Source: Geochorda sp036562495
GTDB taxonomy: Bacteria; Bacillota; Limnochordia; Limnochordales; Geochordaceae
Direction: 5' to 3'
DNA: 64,000 nucleotides
NCBI GenBank assembly: GCA_036562495.1
Contig: DATCKA010000092.1
Location: forward strand, 1-64,000
The notes under the pieces are model-generated. The model had not been told where the DNA came from and searched no databases. It saw only the letters and a program-made list of their open reading frames with translations. Made by a program: the position numbers and the translations under genes. Position 1 is the first letter of the stretch, and each line of letters opens with the position of its first letter. Positions 54,437 to 62,879 of this stretch are shown here, piece by piece.

Positions 54437-55390
54437 GTGAGATCGCGGCTCGCACGCGTGGCATGGGGGATCGCCTTGCTGGCAGCCCTCGTGGTGGGGG
54501 GCGGCGCCCAGGCGGCCGAGTTCGTCACGATCGCCGCGGGAGGGACCGCGGGCGTCTACTACCCGCTGGGTGGGGCTCTCGCCGAGATCTTCAATCAGCA
54601 CGTGCCGGGCGTCAACGCGTCGGTCCAGGCGACGGGTGCCTCGGTGGCCAACGTCAACCTGCTGGTACAGCGGCAAGCCGAGCTGGCCCTCATCCAAAAC
54701 GACATCGCCTTCTACGCGGCCAACGGCACCGAGATGTTCCAGGGGCGCAAGGTCGACGGCCTGCGGGGGATCGCGACGCTGTACCCTGAGGTGATTCAAC
54801 TGGTGGCGTCGCGGGATTCGGGGATTCGGTCCATCGACGATCTGCGGGGCAAGCGGGTGGCCGTGGGCGACATCGGCAGCGGCACCGAGGCCAACGCGCG
54901 GCAGATCCTGGAGGCGGCGGGGCTCACCTATCGTGACATCGCGGCTCGCTACCTCTCCTTCGCGGAGGCCGCCGCCAACCTGCGCGACGGCCACATCGAC
55001 GCCGCCTTCGTGACGGCCGGCATCCCCACCGCGGCCATTCAGGACATCGCCGTCCAGCGTGACGTGGTCATCGTGCCCATCAGCGGCGACCTGGTCCGGC
55101 GCCTGGCCGAGCGGTATCCCTTCTACACCCAGGTGACCATCCCGGCCGGCACGTACCGGGGCCAGGACCAAGCCGTCGTGACGGTGGCGGTCAAGGCCAT
55201 GCTGGTGGCGCGGACCGACCTGCCGGAGCAACTGGTCTACCAGCTCACCCGCGCCATGTTCGGCAACCTCCCCCGACTCGCGCAGGCCCACGCCCGGGGG
55301 GCCGACGTCAAGCTCGAGACGGCCCGGGAGGGGATGTCCATCCCCCTGCATCCGGGCGCGGAGCGGTACTACCGGGAGGTGGCGCCGTAA
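54437..55390 (+). CDS. TAXI-family TRAP transporter solute-binding protein
   Basis: 317 residues, GTG start; a four-codon frame (ATG AGA AAG CGG TGA) overlaps it and may be a tiny leader. Signal peptide AWGIALLAALVVGGGAQAAE. Family marks: FVTIAAGGTAGVYYPLGGAL, SVQATGASVANVNLLVQRQA, LIQNDIAFYAANGTEMFQG, RVAVGDIGSGTEANARQILE, DGHIDAAFVTAGIPTAAIQD. Binds organic or amino acids (glutamate-like in studied cases) for the fused permease downstream. Confidence 0.94.
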   Translation: MRSRLARVAWGIALLAALVVGGGAQAAEFVTIAAGGTAGVYYPLGGALAEIFNQHVPGVNASVQATGASVANVNLLVQRQAELALIQNDIAFYAANGTEMFQGRKVDGLRGIATLYPEVIQLVASRDSGIRSIDDLRGKRVAVGDIGSGTEANARQILEAAGLTYRDIAARYLSFAEAAANLRDGHIDAAFVTAGIPTAAIQDIAVQRDVVIVPISGDLVRRLAERYPFYTQVTIPAGTYRGQDQAVVTVAVKAMLVARTDLPEQLVYQLTRAMFGNLPRLAQAHARGADVKLETAREGMSIPLHPGAERYYREVAP

Positions 55391-55437
55391 TCGGCGCGAC
55401 CGGGCCCAAGGGGAGGGGCGCGTCGGGGTCGCGTCGC

Positions 55438-56019
55438 GTGGCCCCGGCGCGCCCCACGTGCCTGGCAGGGGCGGTGGCGTGCCTCCTCATAGCCGCCGGG
55501 TCCTGCGCCGGGGGTTTGGGCATGGCGAGGGTCGCGGCGGCCCCAGGACTCCCGCTCCGCCAGGGCGTGCCGTCCCTTTCGGTGCGCCAGTATCCCGAGG
55601 GCCCGGTGTTGCTCCGCGTCTCCCTGACGGCGACAGACGGTGCCTTTGCCCTGGTCTATCGCCACTCCGTGGAGCGCACACGGGTCCTGGAGCGTTGGCG
55701 GGTGGCCTGCGATAGCGCCGAGGGCGAAGCCGTCGGCGCCCCGGCGGGCGTGCTGGTGATGGAGGGCATGGAATACCGATCGTTGGGAGCGGGGCTGCCC
55801 GTCGAGGGCCAGATCCGGCAGGGAGCCGACGGGCCCGTGCTGACCGTCACGTTGCAGCAGACCATCAACATCAGGAGCCTCGTGCTCGGGGTGCTCCCTC
55901 TGACCGAGCATGCGTTGTGGTTGCCGGACGGCCGCCACATCCCCTTGCCCGCGGATCGAGGGGCGCTGATCCTGGCGCCCGGGTGCGGGGCCGAAATGGA
56001 GGAATCCGGGGATGCCTGA
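55438..56019 (+). CDS. DUF1850 protein of TAXI-TRAP cassette
   Basis: 193 residues. N-terminal hydrophobic leader GAVACLLIAAGSCAGGLGMA, then the DUF1850 core: DGAFALVYRHSVERTRVLER, MEGMEYRSLGAGLP and ILAPGCGAEM-type end. DUF1850 genes are regularly found between TAXI and TRAP permease genes; proposed as an accessory component, not experimentally clear. It overlaps the permease start by eight bases. Confidence 0.88.
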   Translation: MAPARPTCLAGAVACLLIAAGSCAGGLGMARVAAAPGLPLRQGVPSLSVRQYPEGPVLLRVSLTATDGAFALVYRHSVERTRVLERWRVACDSAEGEAVGAPAGVLVMEGMEYRSLGAGLPVEGQIRQGADGPVLTVTLQQTINIRSLVLGVLPLTEHALWLPDGRHIPLPADRGALILAPGCGAEMEESGDA

Positions 56020-58018
56020 GCGGGCCATCAGCCGGCCCCAGGAGCCGGACGCTCCGGTCGACGTCGAGGAGCTCCTGGCGCGCTTCGACACGGAGTCGGC
56101 CTACAGGCGGTTGGCCGGGTGGGTCGGGCGAGCCATCGCCGCGCTGGCCATCGCCTTCTCGCTCTTTCAGCTCTACACGGCCGCCTTCGGCGTGCTCGAG
56201 GCGCGCCTGCAGCGGGCCGTGCACCTCGCCTTCGGGATGAGCCTCGTCTTCCTGCTCTACCCGGCCCGCCGTCGAGCCGATCGCCGGAGCCTGCCCTGGT
56301 GGGACGTGGCGCTGGCGGTGGCCGGGGCGGCCGCACCGCTCTACCTGGTGGTCTTCTACCAGGATATCGTGCTGCGGGCGGCCATGCCCACCCCGACCGA
56401 CGTCGCGGTGGCCATCGCCTCCGTCTTGCTGGTGCTGGAGGCAGCTCGCCGAGTAGTGGGACTGCCCATCGTGGTGGTGGCCACGGCCTTCATCCTGTAC
56501 GCCCTGCTGGGGCGCAGCCTGCCGGGCTTTCTGGCGCACCGCGGATTCTCGCTGTCACAGATCGCCAACCACCTCTACTTCACGACCGAGGGCATCTTCG
56601 GCATCCCCCTGGGGGTCTCGTCTACCTTCATCTTCTTGTTCCTCGTGCTCGGCGCGTTCTTGGAGAAGACGGGCATCGGCAAGTTCTTCATCGACCTGGC
56701 CAACGCGGTGGCGGGCTTCGCATCGGGGGGCCCCGCCAAGGTGGCGGTCATCACCAGCGCCCTGGAGGGTACCATCTCGGGCAGCTCGGTGGCCAACACG
56801 GTGGGCTCCGGAAGCCTCACCATCCCGATGATGAAGCGCCTGGGCTACCGCCCCGAGTTTGCAGCGGCCGTGGAAGCTGCCGCCTCCACCGGGGGGCAGA
56901 TCATGCCGCCCATCATGGGGGCCGCCGCCTTCCTGATGGCGGAGTTCACCGGGATCCCCTACATCGAGGTGGCCAAGGCGGCCATCCTGCCGGCCGTCCT
57001 CTACTTCACCGGGATCTTCATCGCGGTCCACTACGAGGCCAAGCGGCTCGGGCTGCGCGGCATCCCGCGTGACCAGCTGCCAGGGGTGTGGAGCGTGGTG
57101 AAGAGCCGGGGCCATCTCATCCTGCCGCTGGTGGGGATCATCTGGCTGCTCATGGAGGGCAGCACCCCGATGAAGGCTGCCTTCTACGGCATCCTCCTCG
57201 CCGTCGGCGTCGCCATGCTCCATCCCTCGACCCGTATGAGCGGCCGGGAGATCCTGGCCGCGCTGGAGCAGGGCGCTCGGGGGGCGCTGGGGGTGGTGAT
57301 GGCCACGGCCGTGGCCGGCATCGTCATCGGGGTCATCACCCTGACGGGGCTGGGGCTCAAGCTGGCGAGCGGCGTCGTGCAGCTCGCGCAGGGCAACCTG
57401 CTGCTGACCATGGTGGCCACCATGCTGACGTCGCTGGTGCTCGGCATGGGGGTGCCGACCACGGCCAACTACGTCATCACGTCCACCATCGCGGCGCCGG
57501 CGCTGCTGCAGCTGGGCGTGCCGCTGCTGGCGGCCCACATGTTCGTCTTCTACTTCGGGGTGGTGGCCGACATCACGCCCCCGGTCGCCCTGGCCGCATA
57601 TGCCGGGGCGGGGATCGCCGGGAGCAACCCCATGCGCACCGGCGTGGTGGCGTCTCGACTGGCGGTAGGTGCCTTCATCATCCCGTACATCTTCGTCCTT
57701 TCGCCGGTGCTGTTGTTGCAGGACGTGACGCTGGCCAGCAGCCTTCAGATGCTGGTGACCTCGCTCGCCGGGATGTTTGGGGTGGCGGTGGCGATGGGGG
57801 GCTTCCTGAGGACGACGCTGGCGCTGTGGGAGCGCGCTCTGTTGCTGGTCGCAGGGGTCATGATGATCGACCCCAACGTCGTCACCGACGTGGTGGGCTT
57901 GGCCTTGATGGCGGCGGTGGTGGCCTCTCAGGTATGGAAGGCTCGCCGGGCGGCCGCAGACGCTGGCCAGCTCTCGGTGGGCTCGCCCGAGGTGGGGCGG
58001 GGCCGGACGCTGGGGTGA
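56012..58018 (+). CDS. TRAP transporter fused permease (DctQ-DctM fusion)
   Basis: 668 residues. The N-terminal four-helix DctQ-like part (to about residue 190) is fused to the DctM domain with SSTFIFLFLVLGAFLEKTGI, GTISGSSVANTVGSGSLTIP, AASTGGQIMPPIMGAAAFLM, GMGVPTTANYVITSTIAAPA and FYFGVVADITPPVALAAYAG, all standard for TAXI-type fused TRAP permeases. Na+- or H+-coupled uptake with the TAXI protein. ATG 56012 lies inside the DUF1850 3' end. Confidence 0.95.
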   Translation: MPERAISRPQEPDAPVDVEELLARFDTESAYRRLAGWVGRAIAALAIAFSLFQLYTAAFGVLEARLQRAVHLAFGMSLVFLLYPARRRADRRSLPWWDVALAVAGAAAPLYLVVFYQDIVLRAAMPTPTDVAVAIASVLLVLEAARRVVGLPIVVVATAFILYALLGRSLPGFLAHRGFSLSQIANHLYFTTEGIFGIPLGVSSTFIFLFLVLGAFLEKTGIGKFFIDLANAVAGFASGGPAKVAVITSALEGTISGSSVANTVGSGSLTIPMMKRLGYRPEFAAAVEAAASTGGQIMPPIMGAAAFLMAEFTGIPYIEVAKAAILPAVLYFTGIFIAVHYEAKRLGLRGIPRDQLPGVWSVVKSRGHLILPLVGIIWLLMEGSTPMKAAFYGILLAVGVAMLHPSTRMSGREILAALEQGARGALGVVMATAVAGIVIGVITLTGLGLKLASGVVQLAQGNLLLTMVATMLTSLVLGMGVPTTANYVITSTIAAPALLQLGVPLLAAHMFVFYFGVVADITPPVALAAYAGAGIAGSNPMRTGVVASRLAVGAFIIPYIFVLSPVLLLQDVTLASSLQMLVTSLAGMFGVAVAMGGFLRTTLALWERALLLVAGVMMIDPNVVTDVVGLALMAAVVASQVWKARRAAADAGQLSVGSPEVGRGRTLG

Positions 58019-58028
58019 GCCCCGGGAG

Positions 58029-59027
58029 GTGACGAGGGGGACGGGCTGGCTCCAACTGTTCCTGGGCGGCGCGGTGGCCGCCGCGGCGGGGACGGTGTTC
58101 GCAGCCGCCCGGGAGGCCAGGCACCCGGTCGTCGAGCACCTGCGCCTGCGCTGGTCCCACGGGCGCCTGTCGGCGGTGCCCGGGCGTGTGCAGCGAGCCA
58201 GCCTCGTGGCCCGCGCGCCTGCCCCTGAGCCCCCGGCTCCGCAGATCCTGCGGCTCGTGCACCTGTCGGATCTGCACCTGCACCGCCGCCCCGAGCCCGC
58301 TCACCGAGCCGCCCTCTGGTGGCTCGAGCATCTGGCGCCCCATCTGGTGCTGGTCACCGGCGACGTGGTGGACCGGGCCTCCCGTCCGGGTGTCGCGGAG
58401 GCCTATCTCGAGGAGCTGGCCCGTCGCTGGCAGGTCGCCCTGGTCTGGGGCAACCACGACCATGAGCTTCCCGCGTCGATGCAGGCGCTCACCCGCACCC
58501 TGGAGCGTGCGGGAGGCTGGGTGCTGGTCAACCGGCGAGCCTGCCTGGCGACGCCGGCAGGCCCCGTGGAACTGGTCGGGGTCGACGCCCCCAACCTCGG
58601 CCTCGACCGGCTGGGTGAGGCGCTCGAGCAGCCGCCGGTGGTGCGGGCTCGGTGGGACGCTCGGGCCCGACGGTGGCGATCCGAGGTGGGTCGGGATCCT
58701 GTGCCGGCGGCGGACGGGCCGGATGCGAGGCCCCGCCTGCGCGTGCTGGCAGCGCACAGCTATCATGTAGTCGAGCACGGGCTCCCCCGCAGCCAGCCGA
58801 GCCTGGTCCTGGTGGGGGACACCCACGGCGGACAGGTGGACCTCCCGGTGCTGGGGCCGGTATGGGCGCACTGGGTCCACCATCATCGGTACGTGCGGGG
58901 CCTGAGCCGGATCGACGACCACTGGCTTTACGTCAACAGGGGACTGGGCACCATCGGCGTGCCCCTACGCCTGCGCTGCCCCCCGGAGATCCTGGTCGTC
59001 GATGTGACCCGGGAGGAGTCGACGTGA
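58029..59027 (+). CDS. Membrane-associated metallophosphoesterase (YkuE-like)
   Basis: 332 residues. An N-terminal hydrophobic stretch (GWLQLFLGGAVAAAAGTVFA) is followed by calcineurin-like motifs LVHLSDLHLHRRPEP, LVTGDVVDR and VWGNHDHEL. The last metal motif, normally GHTHGGQ, reads GDTHGGQ, so one His is Asp. GTG 58029 has GGGAG only three bases upstream, so the exact start is uncertain. YkuE-type relatives hydrolyse lipid-linked or nucleotide pyrophosphates. It ends one base before the endonuclease IV gene. Confidence 0.85.
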   Translation: MTRGTGWLQLFLGGAVAAAAGTVFAAAREARHPVVEHLRLRWSHGRLSAVPGRVQRASLVARAPAPEPPAPQILRLVHLSDLHLHRRPEPAHRAALWWLEHLAPHLVLVTGDVVDRASRPGVAEAYLEELARRWQVALVWGNHDHELPASMQALTRTLERAGGWVLVNRRACLATPAGPVELVGVDAPNLGLDRLGEALEQPPVVRARWDARARRWRSEVGRDPVPAADGPDARPRLRVLAAHSYHVVEHGLPRSQPSLVLVGDTHGGQVDLPVLGPVWAHWVHHHRYVRGLSRIDDHWLYVNRGLGTIGVPLRLRCPPEILVVDVTREEST

Positions 59028-59028
59028 C

Positions 59029-59868
59029 ATGATCATCGGCTGTCATCTCAGCACCGGACAGGGGTTCGCCCGGGCCGTCCAAAACGCAGGTCGGTTGGGC
59101 GCCGACGCCTTCCAGTACTTCCCGAAGAACCCTCGTAGCCATCGGCTGAAGCCCGTCGACCGGGAGGAGTCGGCCAGGGGGGCGGAGGCGGCCCGGGCCG
59201 CGGGTGTCGTGACCGTCGCCCACTCGGCCTACGTCACCAACCTCTCCACCGGCGACCCCAAGCTGCGGGAGACCACCATCGCCTCCATCGTCAACGAGCT
59301 GGAGCTGTGCGAGGCCCTCGGGACCCGGTGGCTCGTCGTGCATTGCGGCAAGCACCTGGGCGAGGGCGAGACGGTCGGGGTGCGACGCATGGTAGAAGCC
59401 ATCGACGAGGTGATGGCGCGCTACCAGGGCCCGTGCCGCCTGCTGCTGGAGAACACGGCGGGCCAGGGCAGCGAGCTCGGCCGTACGGTGGACGAGCTGC
59501 TGGCCATCCACGAGGCCCTCGCGTGCCGAGAGCGGGTCGGCTTCTGCCTGGATAGCTGCCACGCCTTCGCCTCGGGGCTACTCACGCCCGGGGGATTGGA
59601 CCGGTTCCTCGAGGAAGTGACACGTCCCGAGTTCGCCCGGGAGCTCGAGGTGATCCACCTCAACGACTCCAAGGCCGGCCCTGGGGAGCACGTGGACCGC
59701 CATGCGCTGCTGGGCCAGGGGCAGATGGGCGAGCTGCTCAAGGAGCTGGTCCGCCATCCGTTGCTCCAGGCACGTCCCGTCATCATCGAGACGCCGGTGG
59801 AGCACGAGGATCAGTACGCCGACGAGATCCGCCTGGCGCGCCGGTGGGCCGAGCAGGCGGGGACGTAG
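59029..59868 (+). CDS. nfo: Endonuclease IV (AP endonuclease)
   Basis: 279 residues, ATG behind GGGAGGAG. Family motifs: IIGCHLSTGQGFARAVQNAG, AFQYFPKNPRSHR, TVAHSAYVTNLSTGD, LVVHCGKHLGEG, RLLLENTAGQGSELGRTVDE, GFCLDSCHAFASG, VIHLNDSKAGPGEHVDRHA and IIETPVEHEDQYADEI. These carry the His/Glu/Asp residues of the three-zinc centre. Cleaves DNA 5' of abasic sites in base-excision repair. Confidence 0.95.
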   Translation: MIIGCHLSTGQGFARAVQNAGRLGADAFQYFPKNPRSHRLKPVDREESARGAEAARAAGVVTVAHSAYVTNLSTGDPKLRETTIASIVNELELCEALGTRWLVVHCGKHLGEGETVGVRRMVEAIDEVMARYQGPCRLLLENTAGQGSELGRTVDELLAIHEALACRERVGFCLDSCHAFASGLLTPGGLDRFLEEVTRPEFARELEVIHLNDSKAGPGEHVDRHALLGQGQMGELLKELVRHPLLQARPVIIETPVEHEDQYADEIRLARRWAEQAGT

Positions 59869-59959
59869 GCGACCGCCCGCTGGAGCGTACCTCAGCACGA
59901 GGGCGCCTGCCCCATCCAAACCCCCCACAATCGCCTCTCCGGGCCACCATCGTCCAGCC

Positions 59960-59978
59960 CGAGGGGCGGAGGCCCTCG
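59960..59978. terminator. Short hairpin after nfo
   Basis: CGAGGG (59960-59965) pairs with CCCTCG (59973-59978), loop seven bases, no T-tract. About 90 bases after the nfo stop; a weak terminator candidate. Confidence 0.3.
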
Positions 59979-59999
59979 TAGCGGATCGTGTATACGGGG

Positions 60000-60005
60000 T
60001 ACAAT
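60000..60005 (+). promoter_or_regulatory. TACAAT -10-like element before glutamate dehydrogenase
   Basis: TACAAT preceded by TGTATACGGGG; no good -35. If used, transcription would start near 60012, which argues against GTG 60010 as the dehydrogenase start and for TTG 60043. Confidence 0.4.
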
Positions 60006-60042
60006 ATTCGTGACGCACGGGGATGGAAAGGCGGGGTGCTCC

Positions 60043-61383
60043 TTGCGGGATGCCTTGGAGACGGCGGGCCGTACGCGTGAGCGGCTGGCGCGGGGCGAGG
60101 GGCAGGCGGCGGTGGCCGACGTCGGGTTGGTGGGCCTGGCCGAGGCCATGATCCGGCAGGCCGCGGAGCGCCTGGGGATCGACGAGGACTTCGTCGCGCG
60201 CCTCTCGGTGCCGGACCGAGAGGTGACGGTCTCGGTGCCCGTGCAGATGGACAACGGTCGATGGCGGGTCTTCCGGGGCTATCGCGTCCAGCACTGCAAC
60301 GCGCGCGGCCCCTACAAGGGCGGCATCCGGTACCACCCTGAGGTGGGGCTCGACGAGGTGCGCGCCCTGGCCGCCCTGATGACGTGGAAGTGCGCGGTGG
60401 TCGACATCCCCTTCGGCGGGGCCAAGGGGGGCGTCGAGGTCGATCCCTCCGAGCTGTCGCGAGCCGAGCTGGAGCGGCTGACCCGTGCCTATACCCAGAT
60501 GATGCTGCCCAACCTGGGCCCTAGGGTCGACATCCCGGCTCCTGACGTCAACACCAATGAGCAGGTCATGGCCTGGATCGTCGACACCGCCTCGGCCGCG
60601 CTGGGCCATCCCGTGCCGGCCATCGTCACCGGCAAGCCCGTCGAGCTCGGCGGCATCGTCGGGAGACGTGAGGCCACCGGCCGCGGCGTGGCCATCGTGA
60701 CGCTGCGGATGCTGGAGCGCCTGGGGTGGGGGCGCCAGGGCATCCGGGTGGCCGTGCAGGGCTTCGGCAACGTGGGACGCTGGGCGGCCCGACTCCTGGC
60801 GGAGGCGGGCCTGGTCATCGAGGCCATCAGCGACATCTCCGGAGCGGTCTGGCGGCCGGGCGGGCTCGACCTCGACGACGTGGAGCGCCACCTGCAGGCT
60901 TCGGGCAATCTGCTGGCCACCTACTCGGCGCCGGGCGTGCGGCACATGACCAATGCGGAGCTCCTGGAGCTCGACGTCGACGTCCTCATCCCCGCGGCCA
61001 TCGAAAACCAGATCACCTCGGCCAACGCCGACCGCATCCGGGCCCGCATGGTGGTGGAGGGCGCCAACGGGCCTACGACCCTGGAGGCCCACCGCCGACT
61101 GGTGGAGCGCGGGGTCGTGGTGGTGCCCGACATCCTGGCCAACGCGGGCGGTGTGGTCGTCTCCTACTTCGAGTGGGTGCAAAACCTCCGCGGCGAGCTG
61201 TGGCAGCTGGGACAGGTGCACGAGCGCCTGGAGGAGGTCATGGTGCGGGCTATCGACGCGGTCTGGGAGACCGCCGCTCGGCTAGACGTCGACGCCCGGC
61301 TCGCGGCCTTCGCCCTGGCCCTGCAGCGAGTCGTCGACGCGATCCGCCATCGCCAGGCCGGCCACGCCGTCACCACCGGCTAA
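60043..61383 (+). CDS. Glu/Leu/Phe/Val dehydrogenase (glutamate dehydrogenase)
   Basis: 446 residues from TTG 60043, chosen because GGAAAGGCGGGG is upstream and a likely promoter lies just before. Motifs: NARGPYKGGIRYHPEVGLDE, MTWKCAVVDIPFGGAKGGVE (catalytic and substrate-binding lysines), IPAPDVNTNEQVMAWIVD, VTGKPVELGGIVGRREATGR, AVQGFGNVGRWAARLLAE (NAD(P) site), IPAAIENQITSANADRI and NAGGVVVSYFEWVQN. Deaminates glutamate to 2-oxoglutarate and ammonia, or the reverse. Size and motifs fit hexameric GDH. Confidence 0.95.
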   Translation: MRDALETAGRTRERLARGEGQAAVADVGLVGLAEAMIRQAAERLGIDEDFVARLSVPDREVTVSVPVQMDNGRWRVFRGYRVQHCNARGPYKGGIRYHPEVGLDEVRALAALMTWKCAVVDIPFGGAKGGVEVDPSELSRAELERLTRAYTQMMLPNLGPRVDIPAPDVNTNEQVMAWIVDTASAALGHPVPAIVTGKPVELGGIVGRREATGRGVAIVTLRMLERLGWGRQGIRVAVQGFGNVGRWAARLLAEAGLVIEAISDISGAVWRPGGLDLDDVERHLQASGNLLATYSAPGVRHMTNAELLELDVDVLIPAAIENQITSANADRIRARMVVEGANGPTTLEAHRRLVERGVVVVPDILANAGGVVVSYFEWVQNLRGELWQLGQVHERLEEVMVRAIDAVWETAARLDVDARLAAFALALQRVVDAIRHRQAGHAVTTG

Positions 61384-61434
61384 GCCGGTCCGTCCGTCGG
61401 ATGGAAGCGGCCGCTCGGGTGACGACGGGTCCGC

Positions 61435-61455
61435 GCCGGCCTTTTTCTGGCCGGC
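61435..61455. terminator. Hairpin between convergent genes
   Basis: GCCGGCC (61435-61441) and GGCCGGC (61449-61455) form a 7-bp stem around the loop TTTTTCT. It sits between the glutamate dehydrogenase stop and the MFS transporter stop. No external T-tract. Confidence 0.4.
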
Positions 61456-62703
61456 TCAGTGGCGGGTCCGATGGAGCGGCACCCTGGGTGCCCGCACCGA
61501 GTCTGGACGGGCAGCGTCGGGAGCCTTCGGCGCCGATCGGGCCCCCGGCGCCAGGGTCAGCACGAAGCCGACCGGCAGGAGCAGCCCGAGGGCGGCGATG
61601 ACGACCCCGAGGCCCGCCGACCCTGCCGCGGCCCCCGCCAGGGCCGGCAGGCTCATGTTGCCGGCGGAAGCCGCCAGCAGCATGACGGCCGTCGCTGCAG
61701 CGGTCGCCTCGTCGGTCGCGGGGACGCGCGTGCTGGCCAGCGCCATGAGGGTGGGGAAGAGGATGCTCATGGCAAGCCCGCACAGCCCGAGCAGAGCCAC
61801 GGCCGCCAGCGGCCCGACCGGCAGCACGGCCGCCATCAGGCTCGCACCGGCCACGGTGGCCCCGACCAGCAGCGACGCGCGGTAGCCAGCGCGCTCGACC
61901 GCCGGCCCCAGCAGCAAACGCCCGGCCGCGAGCCCCGCCCAGAAGACCGAGACCCCAGCTCCGGCCAGGACGGGTGGCGCCTGTGCCTCCTGGGCCAGGA
62001 AGGAGTAGACCCAGCCGCTCACCGTCACCTCGACGCCCACGTACAACGCCATCGCCACCGCGGGGGCGAGCACCGCGCCGAACCACCGCCACGACGGTGC
62101 TCGAGCCGGTTCGCCCTGCCGGGGCGCCCGTTCTGCCGGACAGGTGACGTAGAGCGCCGGCGCCAGCACCAGTCCCGCGGTCGCCAGGGTCGCGTAGGCG
62201 GCGCGCCAGCCCACCGCCGGCAGGGCCACGGCCATGGTGACGGGCGCTACCGCCGCTCCGACGGCGAAGAAGAGATGCACCAGGTTGAGCGCCACGGCCC
62301 GAGCGCCCGGGAAGAGACGCACGTAGAGGTGATTGATGCCCGAATCGAGCGCGCCGAAGCCCGCTCCTGCCGCCACGAACCCCGCCAACAGCATCGCCGG
62401 GCTCTGGGCCGCCGCGGCGGCACCCAGACCAAGGCCGAAGAGGGCTGCGCCGGCCACCAGGGCGGTGCGAAGCCCGTGTCGGGCCACCACCGGCGCGTAG
62501 CCGAGCGTCGCGGCGATGGCGCCCGCCGACGAGGCGGTGAAGACCAGGCCGACGGTGCCAGGCCCGGCAGCGAAGACTTGCATCCACTCCGCGATGGCCG
62601 GCCCGAAGGCGCCCAACTGGAGCCCCATCAAGACGTAGGCGATGGCCGAGACCGCGGCGGGTGCGACGACGCCTCGCCCCAGCGCTGAGCCCCCCTCTCC
62701 CAT
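61456..62703 (-). CDS. Major facilitator superfamily transporter
   Basis: 415 residues from ATG 62703, about 12 membrane segments. Marks: SAIAYVLMGLQLGAFGPAIA (helix 1), FTASSAGAIAATLGYAPVVA, the loop between helices 2 and 3 as RHGLRTALVAG, and FVAAGAGFGALDSGINHLYV (helix 4) as in FucP-like/MFS sugar or metabolite carriers. No strong Shine-Dalgarno. The C-terminal tail is Arg/Pro-rich. Substrate unknown. Confidence 0.82.
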   Translation of the reverse strand: MGEGGSALGRGVVAPAAVSAIAYVLMGLQLGAFGPAIAEWMQVFAAGPGTVGLVFTASSAGAIAATLGYAPVVARHGLRTALVAGAALFGLGLGAAAAAQSPAMLLAGFVAAGAGFGALDSGINHLYVRLFPGARAVALNLVHLFFAVGAAVAPVTMAVALPAVGWRAAYATLATAGLVLAPALYVTCPAERAPRQGEPARAPSWRWFGAVLAPAVAMALYVGVEVTVSGWVYSFLAQEAQAPPVLAGAGVSVFWAGLAAGRLLLGPAVERAGYRASLLVGATVAGASLMAAVLPVGPLAAVALLGLCGLAMSILFPTLMALASTRVPATDEATAAATAVMLLAASAGNMSLPALAGAAAGSAGLGVVIAALGLLLPVGFVLTLAPGARSAPKAPDAARPDSVRAPRVPLHRTRH

Positions 62704-62879
62704 CCACACAACGGGCAGTCTATCACGGTGCCGCGTCGGGCAAAAGGTCAGGGACGCCTGCCCCGGCGCGGGGCCAGGAGCGATACCGAATACAGCGAAG
62801 GTAGATTGTGTGGACAGCGCGCTGCGCGCTGCACGCACACGCACGGGGTTGGGTCGCGACACGGAAGGTGGGAAGCGCC

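Noticed and set aside
53617..54528. A 303-residue minus-strand frame opposite the gene at 53701
   Set aside because: Low-complexity Ser/Arg/Pro sequence spanning several unrelated regions and the TAXI start. The plus frame has normal codon use and a ribosome-binding site.
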